A stretch of DNA of 45,775 bases from Enterobacterales bacterium (lineage in GTDB: Bacteria; Pseudomonadota; Gammaproteobacteria; Enterobacterales; Enterobacteriaceae), in assembly GCA_003864575.1 (NCBI GenBank), contig BHES01000013.1, forward strand, positions 1-45,775, given 5' to 3'. Positions 1-9,078 of this stretch are shown here, piece by piece (the stretch's first letter is position 1; the number at the start of each line of letters is the position of its first letter). A program made the translations under genes and the position numbers. Under the pieces are notes generated by a model. It ran no database searches. It was not told the origin of the DNA and saw only the letters and a list, made by a program, of their open reading frames with translations.

Positions 1-1415
1 TATTGCAGCCGCTTGAGCCTGAGCATATTCAAACTCTGGTGAAAAACTGCGGCGAGTTTAATGAGCTGGTCGCATTGCTGGAATACGCCGTGGTGGAATC
101 CCCGCCGGTATTGGTTCGTGACGGCGGCGTGATAGCTCCGGGCTATAACGCCGAACTGGATGAATGGCGTGCGCTGGCCGACGGTGCGACCGATTACCTC
201 GACCAGTTGGAAATCCGCGAACGTGAAAAGCTGGGCCTGGATACGCTTAAGGTCGGTTTTAATGGGGTGCATGGTTACTTCATTCAGGTCAGCCGCGGTC
301 AGAGTCACTTAGTGCCAATCCACTATGTCCGTCGCCAAACACTTAAAAATGCTGAGCGCTACATCATTCCTGAACTTAAGGAATATGAGGACAAAGTGCT
401 GACGTCAAAAGGCAAAGCCCTTTCGTTGGAAAAAGCGTTATACGAAGAACTGTTTGATCTGCTGATGCCACATCTTGACGCGCTACAACAAAGCGCCAGC
501 GCGCTGGCGGAGCTGGACGTGCTGAGTAATCTGGCTGAGCGGGCATACACGTTGAACTACGCCTGCCCGACGCTGAGTGAAAAGCCGGGGATTAACATCA
601 CCGGTGGTCGTCATCCGGTGGTGGAGCAGGTCCTCAGTGAACCCTTTATCTCCAACCCGCTCGCCATGTCGCCACACCGTCGCATGTTAATCATCACCGG
701 CCCGAACATGGGTGGTAAAAGTACCTATATGCGCCAAGCCGCGCTCATTGTGTTGATGGCACATATTGGTTGCTATGTTCCTGCCGATCAGGCCGTGATT
801 GGCCCAGTAGATCGCATATTTACCCGCGTAGGCGCAGCCGATGATCTGGCGTCCGGACGATCGACCTTTATGGTGGAAATGACTGAAACCGCCAATATTC
901 TGCATAATGCTACGGAAAACAGCCTGGTCCTGATGGATGAAATTGGGCGAGGTACCTCAACCTATGACGGGCTGTCGCTCGCCTGGGCCTGTGCGGAAAG
1001 CCTGACTAACCGCATTAAAGCCATGACGCTATTTGCCACTCACTATTTCGAGCTGACAACGCTGCCGGAAAAAATGGAAGGTGCGGTGAATGTCCACCTC
1101 GACGCCATTGAGCACGGGGATACCATTGCCTTTATGCACAGAGTTCAGGAAGGCGCGGCCAGTAAAAGCTATGGTCTGGCCGTTGCGGCACTGGCAGGCG
1201 TGCCACGTGAGGTGATCAAACGGGCACGACAGAAACTGAAAGAACTGGAAACTCTCTCCAACAGCGCAGCAGCCAGTAAAGTAGAGGGGCCGCAATTGGC
1301 ACTACTGACTGAAGAGGTGTCACCTGCGGTAGAAGCTCTGGAGGCGCTGGATGCCGATTCACTCTCACCACGTCAGGCGCTGGATTGGATCTACCGTTTG
1401 AAGGCGTTAGTCTGA
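1..1415 (+). CDS. mutS: DNA mismatch repair protein MutS (C-terminal 470 residues, 5' end outside window)
   Basis: MutS recognises base mismatches and uses ATP to recruit MutL. Only the C-terminal part is here: the frame is open to the left edge, so the first in-window TTG is not the true start. What is visible is the clamp/lever region followed by the ATPase domain. The Walker A motif GPNMGGKST lies near residue 232 of the visible part, Walker B DEIGRG follows, and a 'LFATHY' switch lies further on. The distance from Walker A to the C-terminus fits a full-length protein of about 853 residues as in E. coli. The end (RLKALV) is the normal dimer/tetramer tail. The gene converges directly on rpoS. 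Identification is secure. Confidence 0.97.
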   Translation, partial: LQPLEPEHIQTLVKNCGEFNELVALLEYAVVESPPVLVRDGGVIAPGYNAELDEWRALADGATDYLDQLEIREREKLGLDTLKVGFNGVHGYFIQVSRGQSHLVPIHYVRRQTLKNAERYIIPELKEYEDKVLTSKGKALSLEKALYEELFDLLMPHLDALQQSASALAELDVLSNLAERAYTLNYACPTLSEKPGINITGGRHPVVEQVLSEPFISNPLAMSPHRRMLIITGPNMGGKSTYMRQAALIVLMAHIGCYVPADQAVIGPVDRIFTRVGAADDLASGRSTFMVEMTETANILHNATENSLVLMDEIGRGTSTYDGLSLAWACAESLTNRIKAMTLFATHYFELTTLPEKMEGAVNVHLDAIEHGDTIAFMHRVQEGAASKSYGLAVAALAGVPREVIKRARQKLKELETLSNSAAASKVEGPQLALLTEEVSPAVEALEALDADSLSPRQALDWIYRLKALV

Positions 1416-1435
1416 TACCTACACGTTTATCCAAA

Positions 1436-1475
1436 TCCGTTGGCATGGAGGCAATGCAGCAGTAATGCCAACGGA
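1436..1475. repeat. Perfect 11-bp inverted repeat downstream of mutS
   Basis: TCCGTTGGCAT (1436-1446) and its exact reverse complement ATGCCAACGGA (1465-1475) flank an 18-base loop, starting about 20 bases after the mutS stop. There is no T-run directly after it, so it is not a classical terminator. It may be an mRNA 3'-end hairpin or a small palindromic element. Confidence 0.6.
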
Positions 1476-1492
1476 GGAGGATAAAAGGCAAA

Positions 1493-1523
1493 AAAAAACG
1501 GTGGGGATAAACCCACCGTTTTT
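1493..1523. terminator. Bidirectional rho-independent terminator between mutS and rpoS
   Basis: The stem ACGGTGGG / CCCACCGT with a 6-base loop is extended by an A-run on the left and a T-run on the right. It therefore reads as a terminator on both strands, which suits the convergent mutS and rpoS. Confidence 0.85.
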
Positions 1524-1589
1524 ATTGATTGGATAGAGACTGTCTGAGTCCTGCATCCGTTCAGTTTGTTGCGTTGCTAAGCGGGCAAA

Positions 1590-2591
1590 TTACTCGCGAA
1601 ACAGGGCTTCAATACTCAGTCCCTGTGCCTGCAAAATTTCACGCAGGCGTCGCAACCCTTCAACCTGAATCTGACGTACACGTTCACGCGTCAGACCGAT
1701 TTCACGGCCCACATCTTCCAACGTTGCCGCTTCATAACCTAAAAGGCCGAAGCGACGCGCCAGAACTTCACGTTGTTTTGCGTTCAACTCGAATAACCAC
1801 TTAACGATACTCTGTTTCATATCGTCGTCTTGGGTGGTGTCTTCAGGGCCGTTTTCTTTTTCATCGGCCAGAATGTCTAACAGCGCTTTTTCAGAGTCAC
1901 CACCCAACGGGGTATCTACTGAAGTAATACGCTCATTCAGGCGCAACATACGGCTGACATCATGTACCGGCTTGTCGAGTTGCTCTGCAATTTCTTCAGC
2001 ACTCGGTTCATGGTCCAGTTTGTGCGCAAGTTCACGTGCAGTACGCAGGTAAACGTTCAACTCTTTAACGATGTGGATTGGCAATCGGATGGTACGGGTT
2101 TGGTTCATTATCGCCCGTTCAATCGTCTGACGAATCCACCATGTAGCGTAAGTTGAAAAGCGGAAACCGCGTTCAGGATCAAATTTCTCAACCGCACGGA
2201 TCAGACCCAGATTCCCTTCTTCGATCAAATCCAGCAGTGCCAATCCACGATTACTGTAGCGGCGAGCAATTTTAACCACTAAACGTAGGTTACTTTCGAT
2301 CATGCGGCGGCGAGATGGAACATCTCCCCGCAGCGCACGGCGTGCAAAATAAACCTCTTCTTCTGCGGTCAGCAGAGGAGAGTAACCGATCTCACCAAGG
2401 TACAGTTGAGTTGCGTCCAGCACTCTTTGGCTTACAGCCTGTGACAACAACTCTTCTTCAGCATCCGCATCAGTGGTGTCGTTATCAGCAGTCTCTTCGA
2501 CTGTGTTTTTCTCGTCAAAGGCTTCAGCGCTGTTCTCATCGAAATCTACATCATCATGTAACTCGTTAACTTTCAGCGTATTCTGACTCAT
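1590..2591 (-). CDS. rpoS: RNA polymerase sigma factor RpoS (sigma-38)
   Basis: RpoS is the general stress and stationary-phase sigma factor. The 333-residue protein matches the E. coli protein nearly throughout, except for an acidic, variable N-terminal stretch (residues about 8-45) that is a few residues longer. Region 1.2 ([12 protein letters not shown]), region 2 ([44 protein letters not shown]), region 3 and the region 4 helix-turn-helix ([20 protein letters not shown]) are all present. The RssB-contact region after [17 protein letters not shown] is kept. The start is supported by a TAGGAG ribosome site about 10 bases upstream. It lies 50 bases downstream of nlpD. As in E. coli, the main promoter probably lies inside nlpD; I did not locate it. 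Confidence 0.99.
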   Translation of the reverse strand: MSQNTLKVNELHDDVDFDENSAEAFDEKNTVEETADNDTTDADAEEELLSQAVSQRVLDATQLYLGEIGYSPLLTAEEEVYFARRALRGDVPSRRRMIESNLRLVVKIARRYSNRGLALLDLIEEGNLGLIRAVEKFDPERGFRFSTYATWWIRQTIERAIMNQTRTIRLPIHIVKELNVYLRTARELAHKLDHEPSAEEIAEQLDKPVHDVSRMLRLNERITSVDTPLGGDSEKALLDILADEKENGPEDTTQDDDMKQSIVKWLFELNAKQREVLARRFGLLGYEAATLEDVGREIGLTRERVRQIQVEGLRRLREILQAQGLSIEALFRE

Positions 2592-2692
2592 AAGCTGCTC
2601 CTACCCGTGGTACCGAGGGCAGAATCAAGACTCTGCCCGAGTTATCGCTGCGGAAGATAACGCAGCGGGTTTACGGATTTCCCCTTGTAACG
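2592..2692 (-). promoter_or_regulatory. rpoS mRNA leader: sRNA-pairing element, hairpins and ribosome site
   Basis: On the minus strand, 2692-2667 reads CGTTACAAGGGGAAATCCG followed by TAAACCC. This is the segment of the E. coli rpoS leader that pairs with DsrA, RprA and ArcZ, and it is kept almost unchanged. It is followed by the perfect hairpin CGCTGCG / CGCAGCG (2646-2666), which contains the end of nlpD, then a second perfect hairpin GGGCAGA / TCTGCCC (2619-2640), then the TAGGAG ribosome site. The pairing element lies within the nlpD reading frame, so it is under double constraint. The sRNA role is known for E. coli and inferred here. Confidence 0.8.
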
Positions 2693-3646
2693 AATTTCAA
2701 AATGCAATCTAACTGAACTGGTTCCGGTGCTACCCATGGTTGCTATTTTCTGTCCCGCCTGTACTTCTTGTTGTTCCCGGACCAGCATTGAATCGTTATG
2801 AGCATAGGCGGACAGGTAATCATCATTGTGTTTGATGATGATTAGATTACCGTAACCGCGAAGAGCATTACCTGCGTAAACTACACGCCCCGAGGCGGTG
2901 GCTACGACAGATTGTCCACGCGAACCAGCGATATCGATCCCCTTATTTCCCCCTTCAGAAGCTGAGAAATTATCGATAATTTTCCCGTCAGTCGGCCATT
3001 TCCAGGTGGAAACCGGACCGCCATTATTCGTCGTGCTGGTGACAGGAGTACTGGCTACGGCAACAGGTGCTGTGGTGGTAACTACACCTGATGAAGGCAA
3101 CATTTTACCTACATTCTGTTTACCTGAAGAATCAGAATACGTGGTAGTTGGTTGAGATGCAACCACCGTTCCCGGGATTAATCCTACAGACGGCGCTTTC
3201 GGAACACCGCCATTTGTGGCGTCCGTCGCGGCCAACATTCCACCCGTGCTGGCATTGGAAGAGACATTATTAATCTGCACGGTTTGGCCGACATTCAGAC
3301 TATAGGGAGCCGCGATATTGTTACGCGCAGCAAGGTCTCGGAAGTCATTGCCGGTGATCCACGCGATGTAAAAAAGCGTGTCACCGCGCTTCACTTCATA
3401 GGTGCTTCCGCTGTAACTGCCTTTCGGAATGGAGTTGTAACTGCGGTTATAAACAATGTGCCCTTCAGGGCTTGATGTGGCATTCACTGGAGTGGAATTA
3501 GGAATAGTCTGACCCCCTCCTCCGCCGTTAACGCTGCTAATTGGGGCCGAAGTCGAGGTGTTATTCGTACATCCCACCATCCAGGCGCTGACAAATGTAC
3601 ATACCGCAATGCGGCTTAAGGTTTTCATTGGGCTTCCCGTGCTCAT
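2642..3646 (-). CDS. nlpD: Murein hydrolase activator NlpD (LysM and degenerate LytM lipoprotein)
   Basis: NlpD is an outer-membrane lipoprotein that activates the amidase AmiC at the division site. The N-terminus is a lipoprotein signal with MVGC at the lipobox (Cys26). A Ser/Asn/Gly-rich linker follows, then a LysM domain (about residues 83-126), a second low-complexity linker, and a C-terminal M23/LytM domain (about 217-331). Two catalytic M23 histidines are lost: NKGID stands where active enzymes have HxGID, and RLHFEI where they have HLHFEI. This is typical of NlpD activators rather than true hydrolases. At 334 residues it is shorter than E. coli NlpD (379) because the Gln/Pro-rich repeats before LysM are missing. 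The 3' end carries the rpoS leader. Confidence 0.97.
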   Translation of the reverse strand: MSTGSPMKTLSRIAVCTFVSAWMVGCTNNTSTSAPISSVNGGGGGQTIPNSTPVNATSSPEGHIVYNRSYNSIPKGSYSGSTYEVKRGDTLFYIAWITGNDFRDLAARNNIAAPYSLNVGQTVQINNVSSNASTGGMLAATDATNGGVPKAPSVGLIPGTVVASQPTTTYSDSSGKQNVGKMLPSSGVVTTTAPVAVASTPVTSTTNNGGPVSTWKWPTDGKIIDNFSASEGGNKGIDIAGSRGQSVVATASGRVVYAGNALRGYGNLIIIKHNDDYLSAYAHNDSMLVREQQEVQAGQKIATMGSTGTSSVRLHFEIRYKGKSVNPLRYLPQR

Positions 3647-3889
3647 ATTTCCCCCGTTACGGCAATCTCAGATTCTATCTATTCACCGCTCACACGCCGC
3701 CACATGCGGTCTCAATGCCAACTGGCACAGTGTAAGCGGGTAACACATCCTGGCAGAGCAACAGCCCGCCAGATGGCGACAGTAAAAAACTGTAGGGGAT
3801 GCTATCAACATCGCCAGTACAGCACCATATAACAGTTGTATTTAAATTTTAAGGGTTTAGTCCCGAACCGTGCGGTCTACAGACCAAGT

Positions 3890-4516
3890 TCAGGCCAATT
3901 CGCCTTTCACTAATGGGACGAATCGCACCGCTTCGATGTTTTCTACGACAAACTCGTTGGCGCGGCGGGTAATACGCTGAAGTATTTGATTTTGCTCTCC
4001 AACCGGCAGAATCATCACCCCGCCCTCGTCCAGCTGCTGAAGCAAATCCTGAGGAATTTCCGGAGGAGCGGCCGTAACAATGATCGCATCAAACGGACCG
4101 CGCGATGGCCAGCCTTCCCAGCCGTCACCATGACGCGTGGAGACATTATGCAAATCCAGCTGTTTCAGGCGGCGTTTTGCCTGCCACTGTAGCCCTTTGA
4201 TGCGCTCAACGGAAAAGACGTGTTCAACCAGGTGCGCCAGAATGGCGGTCTGATACCCTGACCCCGTGCCGATTTCCAACACGCGCGAAGCTGGCGTTAA
4301 GCAAAGCAGTTCCGTCATACGTGCGACAGTATAAGGCTGCGAAATCGTTTGTCCGGAGCCGATAGGTAATGCGGTATTTTCATAGGCTTTATGTTGAAAA
4401 GCTTCATCGACAAAGCGCTCACGTGGCACCGTTTCCATGGCGTGTAGCAAGCTTTCATCCTGAATGCCTTGCTGACGCAACTGTTCCAGCAAGTTATACA
4501 TCGGTTTATTCACCAT
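3890..4516 (-). CDS. pcm: Protein-L-isoaspartate O-methyltransferase
   Basis: Pcm uses S-adenosylmethionine to methylate isoaspartyl residues and so starts repair of age-damaged proteins. The 208 residues equal the E. coli length. Visible are the substrate-side motif [17 protein letters not shown] motif [27 protein letters not shown] and the conserved C-terminus [11 protein letters not shown]. The start codon lies inside the end of surE (11-base overlap), indicating translational coupling. About 240 bases without a gene separate it from nlpD; they presumably carry the nlpD promoter, and I saw no clear -35/-10 pair there. Confidence 0.98.
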   Translation of the reverse strand: MVNKPMYNLLEQLRQQGIQDESLLHAMETVPRERFVDEAFQHKAYENTALPIGSGQTISQPYTVARMTELLCLTPASRVLEIGTGSGYQTAILAHLVEHVFSVERIKGLQWQAKRRLKQLDLHNVSTRHGDGWEGWPSRGPFDAIIVTAAPPEIPQDLLQQLDEGGVMILPVGEQNQILQRITRRANEFVVENIEAVRFVPLVKGELA

Positions 4517-5273
4517 GCCTGTTGACCCCGGCTTTAGCTAACCACGCGTTCACCACGTCCTGAGCCGCATAAGCGGTTAAATCGACCTGAAGTGGTGTGA
4601 CGGAGACATACCCTTGCGCGACAGCGGCAAAATCCGTGTCAGGCGCAATATCAAATTTTTCACCCGGCGGGCCAATCCAATACAGATCCTGGCCACGTGG
4701 ATCCTGCTGGCAAAAGACCTGCTCCGCAGGATGACGGCTACCACAGCGAGTAACCCGGATGCCTTTAATGTCAGAAAGTGGCAAATCAGGGACATTAATA
4801 TTGAGGATTTTGCCCGTACGCATTGGTTCGGTCGCCAGCGCACGTAAAATCCGGCAGGTAATGGCCGCCGCAGTATCATAATGCTGATGTCCATCGAGAG
4901 AGACAGCCAGCGCCGGATACCCAAGATGGCGCCCTTCCATCGCAGCAGCCACTGTACCTGAGTAAATCACATCATCGCCAAGATTTGGGCCAGCATTGAT
5001 ACCCGACACCACGATGTCCGGCCGCGGCCGCATCAGCGAATTCACACCGAGATACACGCAGTCGGTTGGCGTCCCGTTTATCACCGCGGTATCGCCATTA
5101 GGATAGGAATGAATACGTAAAGGGCCATCCAGCGTCAGGGCATTAGAGGCGCCGCTGCGATTGCGATCGGGCGCCACCAGCTTCACATCGGCAAACTCCC
5201 GCAATGCGGCAGCCAACGTCTGGATCCCTGGCGCCAGAACGCCGTCGTCGTTACTCAGTAATATCCGCATCAA
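4506..5273 (-). CDS. surE: 5'/3'-nucleotidase and exopolyphosphatase SurE
   Basis: SurE is a metal-dependent phosphatase acting on nucleoside monophosphates and short polyphosphate. The metal site NDDG (residues 8-11), the [14 protein letters not shown] loop and the [11 protein letters not shown] motif are all present. The 255 residues compare with 253 in E. coli. The ORF opens with two Met codons, and E. coli SurE begins at the residue matching the second ([10 protein letters not shown]), so the start could be three bases further in. It overlaps truD upstream by 23 bases and pcm downstream by 11, the usual compact truD-surE-pcm arrangement. Confidence 0.98.
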   Translation of the reverse strand: MMRILLSNDDGVLAPGIQTLAAALREFADVKLVAPDRNRSGASNALTLDGPLRIHSYPNGDTAVINGTPTDCVYLGVNSLMRPRPDIVVSGINAGPNLGDDVIYSGTVAAAMEGRHLGYPALAVSLDGHQHYDTAAAITCRILRALATEPMRTGKILNINVPDLPLSDIKGIRVTRCGSRHPAEQVFCQQDPRGQDLYWIGPPGEKFDIAPDTDFAAVAQGYVSVTPLQVDLTAYAAQDVVNAWLAKAGVNRHGE

Positions 5274-6312
5274 TATTTTCCTGGCGCATCAGTTCCCGTA
5301 CCACACTGGTCGCAAAACTGCCGGCAGGAAGCCAGAATTTCAGCTCCAGTGTGACCTCATCCCAGTGTTTCCAGCTCATCTCTAAGGGCTGAAGTATAAC
5401 CGCACGTCGGGCTGGATCGACCCGTTCACGCTTCACCAGTGACCACAGCTCGGTGCAATGTGTCAGACAATCTTGCTCGAACGCTTGCGCGTCATCGGTT
5501 GTACCTAGCGGGCCATCGCCCGGCAAAGGCGCGGTCACCACCAGCTCCTTACTATCAACACGCGGCTGGAGGCTGTCAAATTCAGCCTCTGTCGCCACAA
5601 ACCAGCTACCTCGCCCGCTCAATTGCAGAGCATCGCCCAACATGACCTGACGGTGAGTATTATCGGCAATACGCTGGCTGGCAATCACGTTAAACATGGC
5701 GCTGCGGCTGGCAGAGAGATAAAAACTGCGCTTAGGCCGCTCTTTAACGCGGATGTCGTTGTTTGCCCATTTACGGGCCTGCACCAGATTATTGCCGCCG
5801 CGACCAAAACGCTGTTCGCCGAAATAGTTAGGCACGCCTTGCGTGAGGATATTTTGCAAACGCGATTCAATATCCGCGAGATTGCTCAGTTGGCGCAGCA
5901 CCAGTGTAAAGGCGTTGCCTTTCAGGGTACCGATACGTATTTTCTTCAGATGACGGACAGCGCGGATCACTTCACAACCTTCCAGTGCGAACTGGCTGAG
6001 ATCCGGATCTTCTTTGCCCGGCAGATGCAGGCAAAACCACTGTTCGGTGACTGCGTGACGGTCTTTCAGCCCGGCATAACTGACCGAGCGCGGATGGATG
6101 CCCGCAAAACGCGCCAGCTGTTCGGCCACAAACTGAGTATTGCAGCCGTTTTTACGAATACGCACCAGCAGATGTTCACCTTCGCCGTCAGGCTCAAAAC
6201 CGAGATCTTCCTCGACGATGAAATCCTCCGGGTTGGCTTTCAGTTTGCCGGTTGAAAGCGGCTCGCCGTAAAGCCAGGTCAGGCGCGACATATCCATTGG
6301 GTTATTTTCCAC
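5251..6312 (-). CDS. truD: tRNA pseudouridine(13) synthase TruD
   Basis: TruD converts U13 of tRNA-Glu to pseudouridine. Recognisable signatures are [21 protein letters not shown], the catalytic-Asp motif [11 protein letters not shown] (Asp84 in this numbering), [10 protein letters not shown] and [13 protein letters not shown]. The C-terminus [17 protein letters not shown] matches E. coli, but the middle has diverged more than in neighbouring genes. The 353-residue reading starts 4 bases after ispF. Alignment with E. coli suggests the true start may be Met6 (6297) or Met8. The coding end overlaps surE. Confidence 0.97.
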   Translation of the reverse strand: MENNPMDMSRLTWLYGEPLSTGKLKANPEDFIVEEDLGFEPDGEGEHLLVRIRKNGCNTQFVAEQLARFAGIHPRSVSYAGLKDRHAVTEQWFCLHLPGKEDPDLSQFALEGCEVIRAVRHLKKIRIGTLKGNAFTLVLRQLSNLADIESRLQNILTQGVPNYFGEQRFGRGGNNLVQARKWANNDIRVKERPKRSFYLSASRSAMFNVIASQRIADNTHRQVMLGDALQLSGRGSWFVATEAEFDSLQPRVDSKELVVTAPLPGDGPLGTTDDAQAFEQDCLTHCTELWSLVKRERVDPARRAVILQPLEMSWKHWDEVTLELKFWLPAGSFATSVVRELMRQENIDADITE

Positions 6313-6316
6313 TGCG

Positions 6317-6790
6317 TCAGTCCTTGATTAGCAGAACAACGGCTTCACAGGCAATGCCTTCGCCACGGCCGGTGAAACCCAGCTGTTCAGTTGTCGTGGC
6401 TTTGACATTCACCTCGTCCATATGACATTGCAGATCTTCAGCCAGGAATACGCGCATCTGGGGGATGTGTGGTGCCATTTTCGGCGCCTGAGCAATAATG
6501 GTGATATCAAGGTTGCCCAGCGTATAGCCTTTAGCACGAATGCGACGGTAAGCTTCGCGCAGCAGTTCGCGGCTGTCGGCACCTTTATAAGCTGGATCGG
6601 TATCGGGGAACAGTTTACCGATGTCCCCCATAGCAGCGGCGCCAAGCAGGGCATCAGTCGCCGCGTGCAAGGCAACGTCGCCGTCAGAATGGGCCAGCAA
6701 ACCTTGCGGATAAGGAATACGCACGCCGCCGATCACCAATGGGCCTTCGCCGCCGAATTTATGCACGTCAAAACCGTGGCCGATACGCAT
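6317..6790 (-). CDS. ispF: 2-C-methyl-D-erythritol 2,4-cyclodiphosphate synthase
   Basis: IspF is the fifth step of the non-mevalonate (MEP) isoprenoid pathway and forms the cyclodiphosphate with release of CMP. The metal ligands Asp8 and His10 ([11 protein letters not shown]) and the [11 protein letters not shown] motif are present, as is the C-terminal [22 protein letters not shown]. The 157 residues compare with 159 in E. coli. The ATG shares one base with the end of ispD (overlap at 6790), so the two are translationally coupled. Confidence 0.99.
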   Translation of the reverse strand: MRIGHGFDVHKFGGEGPLVIGGVRIPYPQGLLAHSDGDVALHAATDALLGAAAMGDIGKLFPDTDPAYKGADSRELLREAYRRIRAKGYTLGNLDITIIAQAPKMAPHIPQMRVFLAEDLQCHMDEVNVKATTTEQLGFTGRGEGIACEAVVLLIKD

Positions 6791-7509
6791 TATGCGTTCT
6801 CCTTTTGATACAACTGGGTTAAATAGAATTCTGCCAGGGCCAAATCTTCCGGCCTCGTGACTTTGATATTGTCTGAACGCCCGACAACCAGCATAGGATG
6901 AAAACCGCAGTATTCCATCGCAGAGGCTTCATCGGTGACCGTTGCCCCTTCGTCTAGCGCACGGCGCAGACAGGTTTTTAATAGCGCCAGAGGGAAAAAT
7001 TGGGGCGTTAGCGCATGCCACAACTCTTCGCGATCGACCGTATGAGCGATAGCTCCCATACCCGGCTCACCACGCTTCATGGTATCGCGTACCGGTGCGG
7101 CAAGAATACCGCCGACGTCGCTGAATGCGGATATCGCCAGCAGACGGTTTAGGTCGTCGATATGCAGACAAGGGCGAGCAGCATCATGCACCAGCACCCA
7201 GCCATGAGACCCTGCCTGTTCAAGACCAGCCATCACCGAGTCAGCACGCTGACTCCCTCCGATAACCACCTGAATACGCGGGTCCGCAGCAACAGGTAAC
7301 GTTGCAAACTGCACATCGTGCGGGCTGAGGGATACCACAATTTTTTTGACCTGCGGACTTTGCAGCAGAGCCCGGATCGAATGTTCGATCAGCGTCATAC
7401 TGCCAATAGAAAGATATTGTTTAGGACATTCTGTTTGCATACGGCTGCCGATACCGGCAGCGGGCAGAACAGCAATTATCTCTGGAGGGGAAGCTGTGAT
7501 GTGGCTCAT
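6790..7509 (-). CDS. ispD: 2-C-methyl-D-erythritol 4-phosphate cytidylyltransferase
   Basis: IspD transfers CMP from CTP to methylerythritol phosphate in the MEP pathway. The nucleotide-binding N-terminus [24 protein letters not shown], the VHDAARPC motif and TDEASAMEY are intact. The 239 residues compare with 236 in E. coli. It follows ftsB by 2 bases and overlaps ispF by 1 base, the same tight ftsB-ispD-ispF order as in E. coli. Confidence 0.99.
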   Translation of the reverse strand: MSHITASPPEIIAVLPAAGIGSRMQTECPKQYLSIGSMTLIEHSIRALLQSPQVKKIVVSLSPHDVQFATLPVAADPRIQVVIGGSQRADSVMAGLEQAGSHGWVLVHDAARPCLHIDDLNRLLAISAFSDVGGILAAPVRDTMKRGEPGMGAIAHTVDREELWHALTPQFFPLALLKTCLRRALDEGATVTDEASAMEYCGFHPMLVVGRSDNIKVTRPEDLALAEFYLTQLYQKENA

Positions 7510-7511
7510 AG

Positions 7512-7850
7512 CTACTGTTTTAGGTTGTTTTGCGAAACATTGTTTTGTGAGGAACCGATACCCGCATTACGCTTAGACTGGTCAGGCACCAGACGATAGA
7601 AAGTCTCACCGGGTTTAATCATACCCAGTTCATTACGTGCGCGTTCTTCGATGGCTTCCTGACCGCCGGTCAAGTCATCGATTTCTGCAAAGAGTTGATC
7701 ATTTCGTGACTTGAGTTTGCCGTTGTTGGCCTGCTGTACCTCAACGTCATCATTCACACGAACATAATCGTGAATACCATTCTTACCCAGCCACAGCGAA
7801 TACTGTAACCAGCCAAGCAAAACCAATAATAGCAGTGTGAGTTTGCCCAT
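7512..7850 (-). CDS. ftsB: Cell division protein FtsB
   Basis: FtsB is the small bitopic divisome protein that pairs with FtsL and FtsQ. One membrane helix (about residues 3-20) is followed by a coiled coil (about 30-70, with an Asn/Gln-rich [15 protein letters not shown]) and the conserved [20 protein letters not shown]. The tail after that is a Ser/Asn/Gln-rich extension that makes the protein 112 residues rather than the 103 of E. coli. It is the first gene of the ftsB-ispD-ispF-truD-surE-pcm block. The 176-base gap upstream presumably carries its promoter. Confidence 0.97.
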   Translation of the reverse strand: MGKLTLLLLVLLGWLQYSLWLGKNGIHDYVRVNDDVEVQQANNGKLKSRNDQLFAEIDDLTGGQEAIEERARNELGMIKPGETFYRLVPDQSKRNAGIGSSQNNVSQNNLKQ

Positions 7851-8026
7851 CCCCGCCCCCTAAAAAAGCCGGTCAATCATCCCACAACTTTCCGTCGGAC
7901 TCCACACTGACGCGGAAAATGCCGATGAGATTCGGAGTTAAGGCCGTATTTATGGATGAGAATGACACAATGGTTTACATAGCGATAAGAAACTGACAAG
8001 GAATTGCCGACAAATTGGTCGGAAGT

Positions 8027-8380
8027 TTACCAACCGGACAGGAAAGAGAAGACGGTCCAGAACATGCCAATCACGACCACACCGGTCGCCAGCAGTGTTT
8101 GCCACCAGTTCCCTCTAAATAACATGCAGAATGCGATGCCGATTAAAACAGCAACGGGCATCAGCGCCAGGAAGAATGGCCAGGTATAGAGGAGAAAAAA
8201 CAGAGTGTTAGAGCCAAATATCAAAAATGGAATGGTAAATGCCAGCCAATAGAAAACAAAGCCACTGCATCCGCCGAAAAAGGAGTGCGAGGGATCCTCT
8301 GCGTCAGAGGTCTGATCGGCAACAGCAGCAGGGCTGTCTATGCGGATCCGACTGACGATTCTGTGAAGTAATGCCTGCAT
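8027..8380 (-). CDS. ygbE: DUF3561 inner-membrane protein (YgbE family)
   Basis: This small integral membrane protein has no established function. The reading frame extends upstream to 8476, into cysC. I chose the ATG at 8380 because a GGGGAT ribosome site lies just upstream and the product (117 residues) matches the E. coli YgbE length class. A soluble N-terminus of about 35 residues is followed by three predicted membrane helices. The block FGSNTLFFLLYTWPFFLALMP matches the most conserved part of E. coli YgbE. It lies 61 bases downstream of cysC, where YgbE is also found in E. coli, so it may be cotranscribed with the sulfate genes. Confidence 0.88.
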   Translation of the reverse strand: MQALLHRIVSRIRIDSPAAVADQTSDAEDPSHSFFGGCSGFVFYWLAFTIPFLIFGSNTLFFLLYTWPFFLALMPVAVLIGIAFCMLFRGNWWQTLLATGVVVIGMFWTVFSFLSGW

Positions 8381-8441
8381 AGTGCGATCCCCGTTGCGAC
8401 AGTGTAAACCGGCACGTTCTCTGACGTTTGGCCGGTAACAT

Positions 8442-9077
8442 TCAGGGATTGATAATAGCGTGGTGACGCAGTACATCTAACAATTGCGCAACCAAATGTG
8501 TTACCAATTGTTCACCATCAAGATGGACGTCCGGAGCTTGCGGAGACTGATAATCAGAATCAATACCGGTAAAGTTTTTAAGCTCTCCCGCACGAGCCTT
8601 TTTGTATAATCCTTTCGGATCACGCATTTCGCAAATCGCCAGTGGCGTATCAACAAATACCTCGATGAACTGATCCTTACCCAGCAGTTCCCGCACCCTA
8701 TTCCGCTCAGCACGATGCGGAGAGATAAACGCTGTCAGCACCACTAAACCCGCATCAACCATCAGTTTAGCGACTTCGCCAACGCGGCGGATATTTTCCC
8801 GGCGGTCATCATCGCTAAACCCTAAATCACGACACAATCCGTGGCGGACATTGTCGCCATCAAGCAGATAGGTGCTGACGCCCAGCGCGTGAAGGGCCTG
8901 TTCCAGAGCGCCGGCCACGGTAGACTTACCGGAACCTGACAGTCCGGTAAACCACAGCACAACACCTTTATGACCGTGTTGTCGTTCACGATCCTCACGC
9001 GTTACCGCGTGAGGATGCCAGACAATACTTTCGTCTTTTAACGTCTCGTCTTTTAACTTCGCGTCCTGTAATGCCAT
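8442..9077 (-). CDS. cysC: Adenylyl-sulfate kinase
   Basis: CysC phosphorylates adenosine 5'-phosphosulfate to PAPS. The P-loop GLSGSGKST, the DGDNVRHGL motif and [14 protein letters not shown] are present. The frame is open to 9140, but the ATG at 9077, one base after the cysN stop, gives an N-terminus (MALQD...) matching E. coli (MALHD...). With that start the protein has 211 residues against 201 in E. coli. The extra length lies near the N-terminus, where a 15-base unit is duplicated so that LKDE occurs twice in a row. It is the last sulfate gene of cysG-cysD-cysN-cysC. Confidence 0.97.
   Translation of the reverse strand: MALQDAKLKDETLKDESIVWHPHAVTREDRERQHGHKGVVLWFTGLSGSGKSTVAGALEQALHALGVSTYLLDGDNVRHGLCRDLGFSDDDRRENIRRVGEVAKLMVDAGLVVLTAFISPHRAERNRVRELLGKDQFIEVFVDTPLAICEMRDPKGLYKKARAGELKNFTGIDSDYQSPQAPDVHLDGEQLVTHLVAQLLDVLRHHAIINP
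9031..9060. repeat. 15-bp tandem duplication within cysC
   Basis: Two adjacent 15-base units (9031-9045 and 9046-9060) both begin TCGTCTTTTAAC and differ only near their ends. They encode the repeated LKDE(T/S) motif at CysC residues about 7-17, a stretch absent from the E. coli protein. Confidence 0.85.
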
Positions 9078-9078
9078 G

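Noticed and set aside
5623-6255. 210-codon open frame opposite truD
   Set aside because: It is a shadow of truD, with no independent support.
8381-8476. Upstream start of ygbE at 8476
   Set aside because: It would overlap cysC, and the extra residues have no match; the ATG at 8380 has a good ribosome site.
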